From: an uncultured Cytophagales bacterium
GTDB taxonomy: Bacteria > Bacteroidota > Bacteroidia > Cytophagales > Thermoflexibacteraceae
DNA: 52,250 nucleotides
Reading direction: 5' to 3'
Assembly (NCBI GenBank): GCA_938039675.1
Contig: CALHUI010000026.1
Location: 1 to 52,250 of the forward strand
Below are positions 25,557 through 33,740 of this stretch, one piece after another. Under the pieces are notes generated by a model. The model did not search any database. It worked only from the letters and a program-made list of their open reading frames with translations, and was not told the DNA's origin. The stretch's first letter is position 1, and every line of letters starts with the position of its first letter. Made by a program: the position numbers and the translations under genes.

Positions 25557-26417
25557 ATGAAAAAACTATTGCTTTCCCTTCTGTTCATTCCCCTAATGAC
25601 TATGCAGGACAATCCCGCTTATTTGCTGTATGACCGCAACGGAAAAGCGATGCAGTACAGCGATTTATTGGCTGCCGCTCAAAAAGCCGATGTTGTATTT
25701 TTCGGAGAAAGCCATAACAACCCCATTTGCCACTGGCTGCAGTTGCGGCTCACCAAAGATTTACACAAAGCCGTAGGCGACAGACTGGTGCTGGCAGCCG
25801 AAATGTTTGAAGCCGATGACCAGTTAGTATTGAATGAGTACCTTAGTGGTTTAATTAAGGAAAGCAATTTTGAAAAAGAAGCCAAAATTTGGAACAATTA
25901 CGCAACTGATTATAAGCCCTTGGTCAATTTTGCCAAGCAAAATAAACTGTCTTTTGTGGCGAGTAATATCCCGCGACGTTATGCTTCTATGGTAGCTGCG
26001 CAGGGATTAAGCAGCCTTGAAAAATTAGATGCCGAAGCCAAAAAAATGCTGCCTCCGCTGCCTATTCCCTTAGACAGGGAGTTACCCGGCTATAAAAACA
26101 TGGTGGCAATGATGGGTGGCCACGGTGGCGCAATGAGCGACAATATGGTAGCTGCGCAGGCCTCCAAAGATGCTACCATGGGCTATCACACAGCCCGCGT
26201 TTGGGAAAAAGGCAAGTTGATTATTCACTTCAACGGCTCCTATCACTCCGACAATTTCGAGGGCATTATCTGGTATCTGAACCGCTATAAACCCGGGCTT
26301 AATATCCTGACTATTAGTGTTTCAGAGCAGGATGACATTAGTTCGCTCTCCAAAGACGCACTCAATAAAGCCCATTTTATAGTAGCGATTCCGTCGGACA
26401 TGACGAAAACTTATTGA
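25557..26417 (+). CDS. ChaN-type putative heme-binding protein
   Basis: A 286-residue exported protein of the ChaN/DUF399 family, members of which bind heme and respond to iron. It has a signal peptide (MKKLLLSLLFIPLM) without an obvious lipobox Cys, then VVFFGESHNNPICHWLQ, where the GE.H motif is the family signature, LAAEMFEADDQ, and GSYHSDNFEGIIWYL near the end. It lies just after mevalonate kinase on the same strand. The specific ligand is inference from the family. A 274-base gap follows, with a REP-like hairpin and a terminator. Confidence 0.8.
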   Translation: MKKLLLSLLFIPLMTMQDNPAYLLYDRNGKAMQYSDLLAAAQKADVVFFGESHNNPICHWLQLRLTKDLHKAVGDRLVLAAEMFEADDQLVLNEYLSGLIKESNFEKEAKIWNNYATDYKPLVNFAKQNKLSFVASNIPRRYASMVAAQGLSSLEKLDAEAKKMLPPLPIPLDRELPGYKNMVAMMGGHGGAMSDNMVAAQASKDATMGYHTARVWEKGKLIIHFNGSYHSDNFEGIIWYLNRYKPGLNILTISVSEQDDISSLSKDALNKAHFIVAIPSDMTKTY

Positions 26418-26484
26418 TAAACAGCTGTTTATGTGGGTGAGCAAATTGGATTGTACTACATACTTGATGTTTAATCCACCGTAA

Positions 26485-26523
26485 GAACCACAAATACACA
26501 AGGTCTTTGTGCTCTTGTGCACT
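26485..26523. repeat. REP-like CACAAA/TTTGTG palindrome
   Basis: The stretch contains CACAAA-N11-TTTGTG and further CACAAG/CTTGTG copies in the gap after the ChaN gene. It resembles intergenic palindromes of the ACCACAAAGACACAAAG type that I associate with Bacteroidota genomes. Only one copy is seen here, so repeat status is unproven. Confidence 0.3.
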
Positions 26524-26626
26524 TAAATATCGGGGCGTGTACGCTTAAATTTGATTACTTACTTGTGTAGGTTGCGAAATTAAATCCATTCTGGTATCTG
26601 TCGCACATGCAACACCGTGATTATCA

Positions 26627-26662
26627 AAAAGACACAAGCGCATAAAAGCCCTTGTGTCCTTT
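26627..26662 (-). terminator. Terminator for the sugar isomerase-like gene
   Basis: An 8-bp stem GACACAAG/CTTGTGTC (26631-26638 with 26651-26658) is followed on the reverse strand by TTTTT. Confidence 0.7.
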
Positions 26663-26691
26663 CTGGTTCAAGCAAAGCCCAACGATAAGAC

Positions 26692-27744
26692 CTACAAGCC
26701 CAGCACTTTTCGGTTAAAATTTTCATCGGTGCCTGTCCCTGCAAAGTCGTCAAAAGCACGTTCCGTAACACGGATGATGTGGCTTTCAATGAAGGGCGCA
26801 CCTTCTGCCGCACCCTGTTCGGGGTGTTTAAGCGCACATTCCCATTCCAGCACAGCCCATGAGTCGTAGTCGTAAGCCGCAAGTTTGCTGAAAATTCCAC
26901 CGAAGTCCACTTGTCCGTCGCCGAGGGAACGGAAACGTCCTGCCCGCTGTACCCAGCCTTGATAGCCGCCGTAAACGCCCTGTTTTCCTGTCGGATTAAA
27001 TTCGGCATCTTTTACGTGAAAGGCTTTAATACGCTCGTGGTAGAAGTCTATAAATTGCAGGTAATCAAGTTGTTGCAGGATGAAATGACTGGGGTCATAG
27101 TTGATATTGGCACGCGGGTGATTGTTCAAATGCGATAAGAATATTTCAAACGTAATGCCATCGTGGAGGTCTTCTCCGGGATGCAGCTCGTAGCAGGCAT
27201 CTACGCCACACTCGTCAAAATAGTCCAAGATAGGTTTCCAGCGTTTGGCAAGTTCGCCGAAACCGGTTTCTACTAATCCGGCGGGGCGCTGCGGCCATGG
27301 ATACATAAAGGGCCAAATTAATGCACCCGAAAAAGTTACATGTGAGGTTAGTCCCATGTGTTGGCTGGCTTTGGCGGCATATTTCAATTGCTGTATAGCC
27401 CATTCGGTGCGTGCGGCGGGGTTGCCGCGCATAGCAGCCGGAGCAAAGCCGTCAAACATGGCATCATAGGCAGGGTGCACCGCAACTAATTGCCCTTGCA
27501 GGTGGGTAGAAAGTTCGGTGATGGCTACACCCGCTTCTTTGGCAATGCCCTGTACTTCCTGTGCATAGTCTTTGCTCTCGGCGGCTTTTTGCAAGTCTAT
27601 ACAGCGACTGTCCCATGTGGGTACTTGTACGCCGATATAGCCAAGTGAGGCAGCCCACTCGCAAATTTTTTTGAAATCGTTAAAAGGGGCTTGATTGCCC
27701 ATAAACTGCGCCAAAAAAATGGCAGGCCCTTTAATTGTTTTCAT
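26692..27744 (-). CDS. Sugar phosphate isomerase/epimerase family protein
   Basis: A 350-residue TIM barrel of the xylose isomerase-like family. The metal ligands expected for this fold are visible: Glu in YELHPGEDL, Asp and His in NYDPSHFILQQ, His in AFHVKDAEF and Glu in VLEWECALK. The start ATG at 27744 follows a TTG two codons upstream. The substrate cannot be told: no sugar dehydrogenase or transporter sits beside it, and its only near neighbour on this strand is the amidotransferase. Members act on inosose, hydroxypyruvate or 3-keto sugars. Confidence 0.8.
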   Translation of the reverse strand: MKTIKGPAIFLAQFMGNQAPFNDFKKICEWAASLGYIGVQVPTWDSRCIDLQKAAESKDYAQEVQGIAKEAGVAITELSTHLQGQLVAVHPAYDAMFDGFAPAAMRGNPAARTEWAIQQLKYAAKASQHMGLTSHVTFSGALIWPFMYPWPQRPAGLVETGFGELAKRWKPILDYFDECGVDACYELHPGEDLHDGITFEIFLSHLNNHPRANINYDPSHFILQQLDYLQFIDFYHERIKAFHVKDAEFNPTGKQGVYGGYQGWVQRAGRFRSLGDGQVDFGGIFSKLAAYDYDSWAVLEWECALKHPEQGAAEGAPFIESHIIRVTERAFDDFAGTGTDENFNRKVLGL

Positions 27745-27852
27745 TCCCAAATGCTTTTAATTGTAACGCAAATCAAGTTAGCTGCCTTCCGTTAAATGTG
27801 CAAATAAGCAGCTCAAAATAGCTGTTTGCGGTTGTTGGTGCGTACCCTTGCC

Positions 27853-28425
27853 TTATTTTACTGACAGCCAGTTGCGCAATATTTCCGCACCGTATTTGGT
27901 CATGAACGATTCGGGATGAAATTGCACACCCTTGATGTCATAATGCCGATGCGACAGCGCCATAATAGTCCCGTTGGCACTTACAGCAGTAGCTTGTAGG
28001 CAGTCGGGCAGTGTGGCAACTGCCCATGAATGATAAAGCCCTACCCGAAACTCCTGCGGCAAATTGTGAAACAGGCGTTCCTGCGAGTCGGTAATGTGGA
28101 TAGGGACTTTCATGCCGTGCCATACTTGCCCCATGTTGTACAAAGTTCCTCCGAAGGCTTCGGCAATAGCCTGATGCCCAAGGCAAACACCCAAGATAGA
28201 TTTATTTGTACCGTAGGTCATTAAAATATCGCGCATCAGAGGGATTTCGGACGGCACACCCGGACCAGGCGAGAAAATAATTTTATCATAGCCCGCTACT
28301 TCGTGTATTGTTATTTCATCACAGGTTTTTACCTGCCAAAAAATGTCAAAACTTTCTTCAATCAATTGTGCAAGATTGTAGGTAAACGAATCGCGGTTGT
28401 CCAATAATAAAAGCCTGACAGACAT
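27853..28425 (-). CDS. Glutamine amidotransferase subunit (TrpG/PabA type)
   Basis: A 190-residue class I amidotransferase that frees ammonia from glutamine for anthranilate or 4-amino-4-deoxychorismate synthesis. It has [13 protein letters not shown] at the start, FSPGPG, the nucleophile elbow [15 protein letters not shown] and the His-Glu pair in FHPESF. Sequence alone does not separate TrpG from PabA. No trpE, pabB or trp genes are adjacent. A promoter of the phylum type lies immediately upstream and overlaps the start of the divergent DnaJ gene. Confidence 0.9.
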   Translation of the reverse strand: MSVRLLLLDNRDSFTYNLAQLIEESFDIFWQVKTCDEITIHEVAGYDKIIFSPGPGVPSEIPLMRDILMTYGTNKSILGVCLGHQAIAEAFGGTLYNMGQVWHGMKVPIHITDSQERLFHNLPQEFRVGLYHSWAVATLPDCLQATAVSANGTIMALSHRHYDIKGVQFHPESFMTKYGAEILRNWLSVK

Positions 28426-28469
28426 GAGAAGGCTATAAGGTTTTTTACCAAAAATGGCGTATTTTTCCT

Positions 28470-28499
28470 CAAAATTATAGTAAATAATCCGATGGTCAA
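28470..28499 (-). promoter_or_regulatory. Promoter of the amidotransferase gene
   Basis: On the reverse strand: TTG (28499-28497), a 19-base spacer and TAATTTTG (28477-28470). Its -33 element lies inside the first codons of the divergent DnaJ gene. Confidence 0.65.
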
Positions 28500-29601
28500 T
28501 CTGTATGAAGTGCTGGGTTTACCCAATTTTGCCTCATCAGCCGAGGTAAAATCCGCATTTAAAAGATTGGCTTTTCAGTTCCACCCCGACCGCAATCCAA
28601 ACAACCCGCTGGCAGAGGAAAAATTTAAGGCCATTAATCATGCCTATCAGTATTTAAGTAATCCCGATAAAAAAGCACGCTATGACTATCTGTTGCGTAT
28701 TGGGTACACCCCCGCGGCGCGTCCTGTGAGCCGTCAGCAGCCTGTGCAGCGCCGAAGGAGGCCTGTATATGTAAAAAAAATTTCCCCCGAAGAACAGGCC
28801 GAGCAGGAACGCTACATCAAAGCCGCGCCTTGGGTGGCAATTGCCATTGTAGGGTACATGTTTTTTATTGTCTATTCACTTTTTGCGCTGATTGGCCGTT
28901 TAAATTATCACTGGGCATACGAGGCCTACAAAAAAGGGCACTACATGGAAGCCGAGCATTACCTCAATCAAGGTTTAGGTACTGACCATGATTATTTTCG
29001 CGCCCTATTCCTGCGCGGAAAAATTTACATAGACCATTTCGGGTTTTACGATGACGGGCGCAAGCTGATACAGGCCGCCATTGATAATGCTGAAATTGAA
29101 TATCCCGAGTTTTACTACTATCTTGGGATTGCCAACAGCTATCTGAACAATCCTGATTCGGCGCGTATGAATTTTGTGTATGCATTTGCCAAAATGCCTC
29201 CCGACAAAGCGATGTACATGCGTGCAGGTACTTTGTTGCTTTTTAAAAATAATTCACCGGATAATGCTAAAATTCTTTTTGATGCTATGGTGGAAAAGGG
29301 TTTGGCAGATGAGGCTGTTTATGAAAACTTAGGAATCATAGCCAATGCCAAAGAAGATTATGCCGCCGCCGTTGCTGCCTATTCCAATGCTATTTTATGC
29401 AACCCGCGCCGAGCAGACTTGTATTATCAGCGTGCGCAAACCTATGTGAATTTGGCGCAAATATCTTCTGCATGTTATGATTGGAATATTGCCAAAAAAC
29501 TAAATCGCAAACTCCGCGATGAAACGCTAGATTACTTTTGCGAAAGCTACCAACCTACTTCTCAATCAACACCAAATAGCGAAAAGCCCAATGCCAACTG
29601 A
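28492..29601 (+). CDS. DnaJ-domain membrane protein with TPR-like repeats
   Basis: A 369-residue protein. Residues 1-70 are a J-domain with the HPD motif ([12 protein letters not shown]) that stimulates Hsp70 ATPase. A transmembrane segment follows at about 115-137, and the rest is a helical region with TPR-like repeats, for example YYHLG-type [17 protein letters not shown] and [21 protein letters not shown]. The design suggests recruitment of DnaK to a membrane-bound complex. The last 47 bases overlap the 3' end of the convergent methyltransferase gene. The real partner is unknown. Confidence 0.85.
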   Translation: MVNLYEVLGLPNFASSAEVKSAFKRLAFQFHPDRNPNNPLAEEKFKAINHAYQYLSNPDKKARYDYLLRIGYTPAARPVSRQQPVQRRRRPVYVKKISPEEQAEQERYIKAAPWVAIAIVGYMFFIVYSLFALIGRLNYHWAYEAYKKGHYMEAEHYLNQGLGTDHDYFRALFLRGKIYIDHFGFYDDGRKLIQAAIDNAEIEYPEFYYYLGIANSYLNNPDSARMNFVYAFAKMPPDKAMYMRAGTLLLFKNNSPDNAKILFDAMVEKGLADEAVYENLGIIANAKEDYAAAVAAYSNAILCNPRRADLYYQRAQTYVNLAQISSACYDWNIAKKLNRKLRDETLDYFCESYQPTSQSTPNSEKPNAN

Positions 29602-30259
29602 TGCGAAATCGGCTGTGCGGCACTACTTGGTGTAACAGTTGTTCCAATTCCTTCTTGCGAAAAGCTCGCAAGACTGACAGCGGTGCATCGTTCTGCACCA
29701 AATAAGAACCTTTCAGCCCGCGCGTCAGCCATTTGATGCTGTAATAAGCCAGCGGATGCCGATGTAAGTCGTTGATAATGATTCCTTTGTGTGCTTGCTG
29801 CAACAGTTTACCCAACAGATGTACAAGTTCCTCGTCTGTAAAATGGTGGCAAAAAAGGCTCAACATAAATACATCGGGCTGCACATTGTTGAATTTTTCT
29901 GACCAAAGGTCTATGCAGTGGTAACTGATGGAAGGATGGTTTCGGGGGTGTGCACTTGCATAATTCACCATGAAAGGGTTGGCATCATAGCCTGCCAGTT
30001 GCAGTGCGATGTTGCGCTTTTGTGCCCATTGGGCAAAGTAGCGCAGCGTATCGCCGCCACCGCAGCCCACATCTGCCACAGAAAGCGGCAGTTTACTTTG
30101 ATTAACAAAATGCTGCAACCCCTTGGCAGCCACTGCATTACCTCCCAGATACGCATTGATATATTCCAGTTCGCGCAGGTTTTGTGCAAGTGCCTCGTTG
30201 CTAAGGGTCAGGTCGTCCATCAGTTCGGGCTCATGGCTGCGGCGGCTGAAGTCAGGCAT
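29555..30259 (-). CDS. Class I SAM-dependent methyltransferase
   Basis: A 234-residue methyltransferase. Motif I is [11 protein letters not shown] near residue 63, the acidic strand-2 residue is in AGYDANPF, and [13 protein letters not shown] and [12 protein letters not shown] fit motif II/post II. The start codon overlaps the stop of the polyketide synthase gene (ATGCCTGA), so translation is probably coupled to it. The likely substrate is therefore the synthase product, for example a phenolic or pyrone hydroxyl group. Type III PKS-methyltransferase pairs are known in Streptomyces (srs) and Bacillus (bps). Its 3' end overlaps the DnaJ gene on the other strand. Confidence 0.88.
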   Translation of the reverse strand: MPDFSRRSHEPELMDDLTLSNEALAQNLRELEYINAYLGGNAVAAKGLQHFVNQSKLPLSVADVGCGGGDTLRYFAQWAQKRNIALQLAGYDANPFMVNYASAHPRNHPSISYHCIDLWSEKFNNVQPDVFMLSLFCHHFTDEELVHLLGKLLQQAHKGIIINDLHRHPLAYYSIKWLTRGLKGSYLVQNDAPLSVLRAFRKKELEQLLHQVVPHSRFRISWHWAFRYLVLIEK

Positions 30260-31376
30260 GGCGAAAGTCGAGGTTTTGCAGGTGGAGCATGGCGGATTCC
30301 ATAGTTAAACCGGGACCAAAGGCAGCAGCCAATACCTGTGCGCCTTGTCGGTAATTTTCTTTGCGCAGTGTTTCCATCAGGTGCTGCAAAACAAAAAGGA
30401 TGGTGGTTGATGACATATTCCCGTATCGTTTCATCACGTCGTATGCCCACCTGTTTTCATGTGGCGAAATGCCAAGACCTGCTTCTATTTCGGTCAAAAT
30501 TTTTTTGCCGCCCGGATGAAAGGCAAAATAATCTATCGCATCGGATGATATTTCTAACTGTTCTCTTGTTTTTTCGATAAAAAATTTGATTTTACTGCCC
30601 AAAAGTTTGGGCATATATGAAGAGAGCTTCATTTCAAATCCGAAATTGCCTATGTGCCAAGCCATTTCGCTGCTTCCTTCAGGAATCAGACCGCTGTAGA
30701 AACCTTCCAGCGAAAGCAGCCCCTTGTCAGGTGTTACGGATTCTACCAGCACACCTGCTGCACCGTCGGCGAAAATAGCATTTGCCAACAGTTGGTCTTC
30801 GGTATTGATTTTCTGAAAGTGAAGGCTGCAAAGTTCTATGGCAGCAATTAATACTTTGGCATCGGGGTATGCTCTGCAAATGGTTTCAGCGGTTTTCAGT
30901 GCATTAAAAGCCGCATAACAACCCATAAAATAAATGCAGGTTCGCTGTACATGCGGCGGCAATCCGAGCTTGTGCACCAAGTCAATGTCCAGACCGGGGG
31001 CATACATACCTGTGCAACTGATGGTAATTAAATGGGTTATTTTGCTGAAATAATTGGCAGGAAGTTGCATATTTTGGATAGCCTGAGAGGCGAGCAGCGG
31101 TGCTTCGCGCTTATAAACAGCCATGCGGTCGGCCGTTGTAGGGAATGGTTCTAAATTTTCTGTCAAAGGAAACAGTTCGCGGCGTTCCTTACTGCTGAAG
31201 TCGGGAATAATGCTGTAACGGGTTTGTATGCTGGTTGCCCGGTAAATCAGCCGAACTTTGCGTGCTTCAGACGGCGGGAGTGCCAATGAGGTAATTATCC
31301 AATCGGGGGCAATTGCCTGCCTGATTTCGTGTGCGGGCACTGCCGTTCCAATGGCAGTAATATGAGGTTTATGCAT
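30252..31376 (-). CDS. Type III polyketide synthase
   Basis: A 374-residue homologue of chalcone/stilbene synthases, which extend an acyl-CoA starter with malonyl units and cyclise the product on one active site. The catalytic triad is present: Cys153 in YFMGCYAAF, His287 in YFAFHPGGKK and Asn320 in YGNMSSTT, with spacing close to that of plant enzymes. FADGAAGVL and the C-terminal AAFGPGLTMESAML GxGP-type loop are also typical. I start at the ATG at 31376; upstream in-frame codons run into the divergent SPOR gene. The starter is unknown, but long-chain acyl-CoA, giving alkylpyrones or alkylresorcinols, is common in bacteria. Confidence 0.92.
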   Translation of the reverse strand: MHKPHITAIGTAVPAHEIRQAIAPDWIITSLALPPSEARKVRLIYRATSIQTRYSIIPDFSSKERRELFPLTENLEPFPTTADRMAVYKREAPLLASQAIQNMQLPANYFSKITHLITISCTGMYAPGLDIDLVHKLGLPPHVQRTCIYFMGCYAAFNALKTAETICRAYPDAKVLIAAIELCSLHFQKINTEDQLLANAIFADGAAGVLVESVTPDKGLLSLEGFYSGLIPEGSSEMAWHIGNFGFEMKLSSYMPKLLGSKIKFFIEKTREQLEISSDAIDYFAFHPGGKKILTEIEAGLGISPHENRWAYDVMKRYGNMSSTTILFVLQHLMETLRKENYRQGAQVLAAAFGPGLTMESAMLHLQNLDFRHA

Positions 31377-31393
31377 GAAGCAGTTTTTATTAG

Positions 31394-31410
31394 TAACTTG
31401 CATCAAGTTA
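31394..31410. promoter_or_regulatory. Palindrome between divergent PKS and SPOR genes
   Basis: TAACTTG-cat-CAAGTTA is a 7-bp perfect inverted repeat. Each arm resembles the TAnnTTTG -7 box of the strand that reads into one of the two genes, so it may be overlapping divergent promoters or a dimer operator. Confidence 0.4.
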
Positions 31411-31425
31411 GTAAAAAAACAAGAA

Positions 31426-31986
31426 ATGAGTAGGCGTATTATCAAAAGAAATCTTAGTCAATTGGCAGGCTTGATAACTATATATGCATTGACAGTTGCT
31501 TGCAAAAGTGCATCAACTGTTACTTATGCACCGCCGTTTACGATGGATTTGAGTGCTTATCGGCCGGAAGTGGCAGAGCCGGAGCAAACAAGCAATTCGG
31601 TAGTCAATACAGTTAATGCGACTACTTCCGTGCAAAATACCCAAATTGTCAGCATATCAGGCACTGTTCAGGCTCAACTCAATGCCATGCGTGAAGCAAT
31701 AGCGGCAAGCAATAAAAACCTTAAATTTTCGCAAGGTTTCCGATTGGTGATTTATTCGGGCAGCAATCGGGATGAGGCCAATAAGGTGATGGCTAATGTG
31801 CGAAAAATAACCACCGAAATACCTGAATTGGTTTACGAGCAGCCTAATTTTCGGGTAAAATTGGGTAATTTTTTTAACAAAACTGATGCGTTTGCGCTTT
31901 ATACACAAATTAAGTCTGTTTATCCGCACGCAGTTATCACCAACGAGCGCATTACGATTCCGTTAGAAAAATATCGTTCTAATTAA
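31426..31986 (+). CDS. SPOR-domain lipoprotein
   Basis: A 186-residue exported protein. The N-terminal hydrophobic segment ends LTVACKS, a likely lipobox, then comes a Thr/Ser/Asn-rich linker, and the C-terminal part (about 105-186) has SPOR-like features: FRLVIYSGSNRDEANKVM, FRVKLGNFFNKTDAFALYTQIKSVYPHAVIT. SPOR domains bind denuded peptidoglycan glycan strands at division sites or elsewhere. The ATG at 31426 is preferred; one at 31375 would overlap the start of the divergent PKS gene. It is 16 bases before the aldo/keto reductase gene. Confidence 0.82.
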   Translation: MSRRIIKRNLSQLAGLITIYALTVACKSASTVTYAPPFTMDLSAYRPEVAEPEQTSNSVVNTVNATTSVQNTQIVSISGTVQAQLNAMREAIAASNKNLKFSQGFRLVIYSGSNRDEANKVMANVRKITTEIPELVYEQPNFRVKLGNFFNKTDAFALYTQIKSVYPHAVITNERITIPLEKYRSN

Positions 31987-32002
31987 TTTTAACTACCATT
32001 TT

Positions 32003-33034
32003 ATGTTGTTCAAATTATTTGGCAAAACAGGTTTGCGAGTATCGGAACTGTGTTTAGGCACTATGACTTTTGGTACAGAGTGGAACACCGGAGCAGACTA
32101 TGATACTAGCAAAAAAATATTTGACGCTTATGTAAACTTAGGCGGCAATTTTATTGACACAGCCAACCGCTACACGGAAGGTACCAGTGAAAAGTGGTTG
32201 GGCGAATTTGTAGCTGCCGACCGCGACTATTTCGTATTGGCGACTAAATACACGCTTTTTGACGAACGTGAAAACCCTAATGCCAATGGCAATCACCGCA
32301 AAAATATGATGCGTTCGGTAGAGGGTAGCTTAAAACGCCTTAATACCGATTTTATCGACATTTTGTGGGTGCATATGTGGGATTTTACTACATCTCCCGA
32401 AGAGGTGATGCGCGGACTGGATGACTTGGTGCGTCAGGGTAAAGTACACTATTTAGGCATATCCGATGCGCCTGCATGGGTGGTGGCGCAGTGCAACACA
32501 CTTGCCGACCTTCGCGGTTGGACGGCTTTTGCAGGCTTGCAGATAGAGTATAGCTTGGTGCAGCGCAGCGCAGAACGCGATTTGCTGCCAATGGCAAAAC
32601 ATTTTGGAATGGCAGTTACGCCTTGGGCTCCGTTGGGGGCCGGCATCCTGACCGGCAAATACAACCAAGGCATTCCAACCAATCAGGCTGTGCGTTTGAG
32701 CGAAAAAAGCATCAAACTAAACGACAGAAATCTTGCTATTGCACAAAAAGTTTGCGATGTGGCGGCTGCCATTGGAGCTACACCCTCACAGACTGCACTG
32801 GCGTGGTTGCGTCAGCAGGGAAGCAACATATTGCCAATTTTGGGCGCAAGAAGGCTGGAACAAATCCGTGACTGTTTGGGTTGCCTGCAAGTGGTTATTC
32901 CCAATGAGCACATGGCAGCACTGGACGAGGTGAGCCGCATTGAGTTGGGATTCCCGCACGACTTTCTGCAATTGCCCACTGTGAAGGATGCCATATTTGC
33001 AGACACAAAGGATAAAATTATTTTCAGAAAATAA
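32003..33034 (+). CDS. Aldo/keto reductase
   Basis: A 343-residue NADPH-dependent oxidoreductase of the AKR family, close to the YajO/Tas-like group. The catalytic residues appear as Asp in NFIDTANRY, Tyr in the same motif, Lys in ATKYTLF and His in ILWVHMWD. The cofactor-binding phrases LQIEYSLVQR, WAPLGAGILTGKY and ILGARRLEQI are present. It is cytoplasmic and the substrate cannot be inferred. The tadA gene starts 8 bases after its stop, suggesting co-transcription. Confidence 0.92.
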   Translation: MLFKLFGKTGLRVSELCLGTMTFGTEWNTGADYDTSKKIFDAYVNLGGNFIDTANRYTEGTSEKWLGEFVAADRDYFVLATKYTLFDERENPNANGNHRKNMMRSVEGSLKRLNTDFIDILWVHMWDFTTSPEEVMRGLDDLVRQGKVHYLGISDAPAWVVAQCNTLADLRGWTAFAGLQIEYSLVQRSAERDLLPMAKHFGMAVTPWAPLGAGILTGKYNQGIPTNQAVRLSEKSIKLNDRNLAIAQKVCDVAAAIGATPSQTALAWLRQQGSNILPILGARRLEQIRDCLGCLQVVIPNEHMAALDEVSRIELGFPHDFLQLPTVKDAIFADTKDKIIFRK

Positions 33035-33041
33035 GCCCGCC

Positions 33042-33494
33042 ATGTTCACTGAAACCGACCACCGCATGATGCGGGAAGCCCTTCGGCTGGCACAAATGGC
33101 CGGTGAAGCAGGGGAAATTCCCGTAGGTGCAGTGGTTGCATGGAAAGATAAAATTATTGGCAGAGGTTATAACCAAACGCTTGCCCTCAATGACCCCACG
33201 GCACATGCGGAGATGATTGCCATAACAGCCGCCACGCAATACTTAGGCAACCGTTATTTGAATGAATGTACGCTCTATGTAACGCTCGAGCCTTGTGTAA
33301 TGTGTGCTGGTGCTTGTTTTTGGGCAATGTTCGGGCGCATTGTATATGGTGCTGCCGATGAAAAAAACGGCTTTTCGCGGCTGGGGGCACAGTCGCAGCA
33401 GGCGTTTCATCCTAAAACCAACCTGCAACAAGGTCTGTTGGCTTCGGAAGCCATAGCCCTTTTGAAAAGTTTTTTTAAGAAATTGCGGAAATAA
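33042..33494 (+). CDS. tadA: tRNA adenosine(34) deaminase
   Basis: TadA converts adenosine to inosine at the wobble position of tRNA-Arg. The 150-residue protein has the zinc-deaminase signature HAEM near residue 55 and PCVMCAG near 86, with GEIPVGAVV and RIVYGAADEKNGF. The start ATG at 33042 follows the aldo/keto reductase stop; earlier in-frame codons lie inside that gene. Guanine deaminase-like members share the fold, but VYGAADEKNG favours TadA. Confidence 0.9.
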   Translation: MFTETDHRMMREALRLAQMAGEAGEIPVGAVVAWKDKIIGRGYNQTLALNDPTAHAEMIAITAATQYLGNRYLNECTLYVTLEPCVMCAGACFWAMFGRIVYGAADEKNGFSRLGAQSQQAFHPKTNLQQGLLASEAIALLKSFFKKLRK

Positions 33495-33679
33495 TTTTTT
33501 AACCTACCGATATGTAATATGAAACCTGAGGGGGCTTAGAGAGCCGTTAGGTGTTAAATTGCTGTTTTTCAGTAATTGACATAAAGCATCTTTTGCAAAA
33601 CACCTATGCTTTTGTATAAGCCAAGAAGCAACAATGCTTGGGTTGCCTAATTGTTTCAAATTGCCTGTCGGGAGAATAA

Positions 33680-33717
33680 AAAGGTGCGCCATGGATGATT
33701 GGATGCGCCTTTCGTAT
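33680..33717 (-). terminator. Possible terminator after the oxoamine synthase gene
   Basis: Imperfect pairing of AAAGG/CCTTT with GCG/CGC halves, with T-rich sequence following on the reverse strand. Bulges make it weaker than the other terminators. Confidence 0.4.
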
Positions 33718-33740
33718 GTAATTGTTGTTGCCTGACTTAA

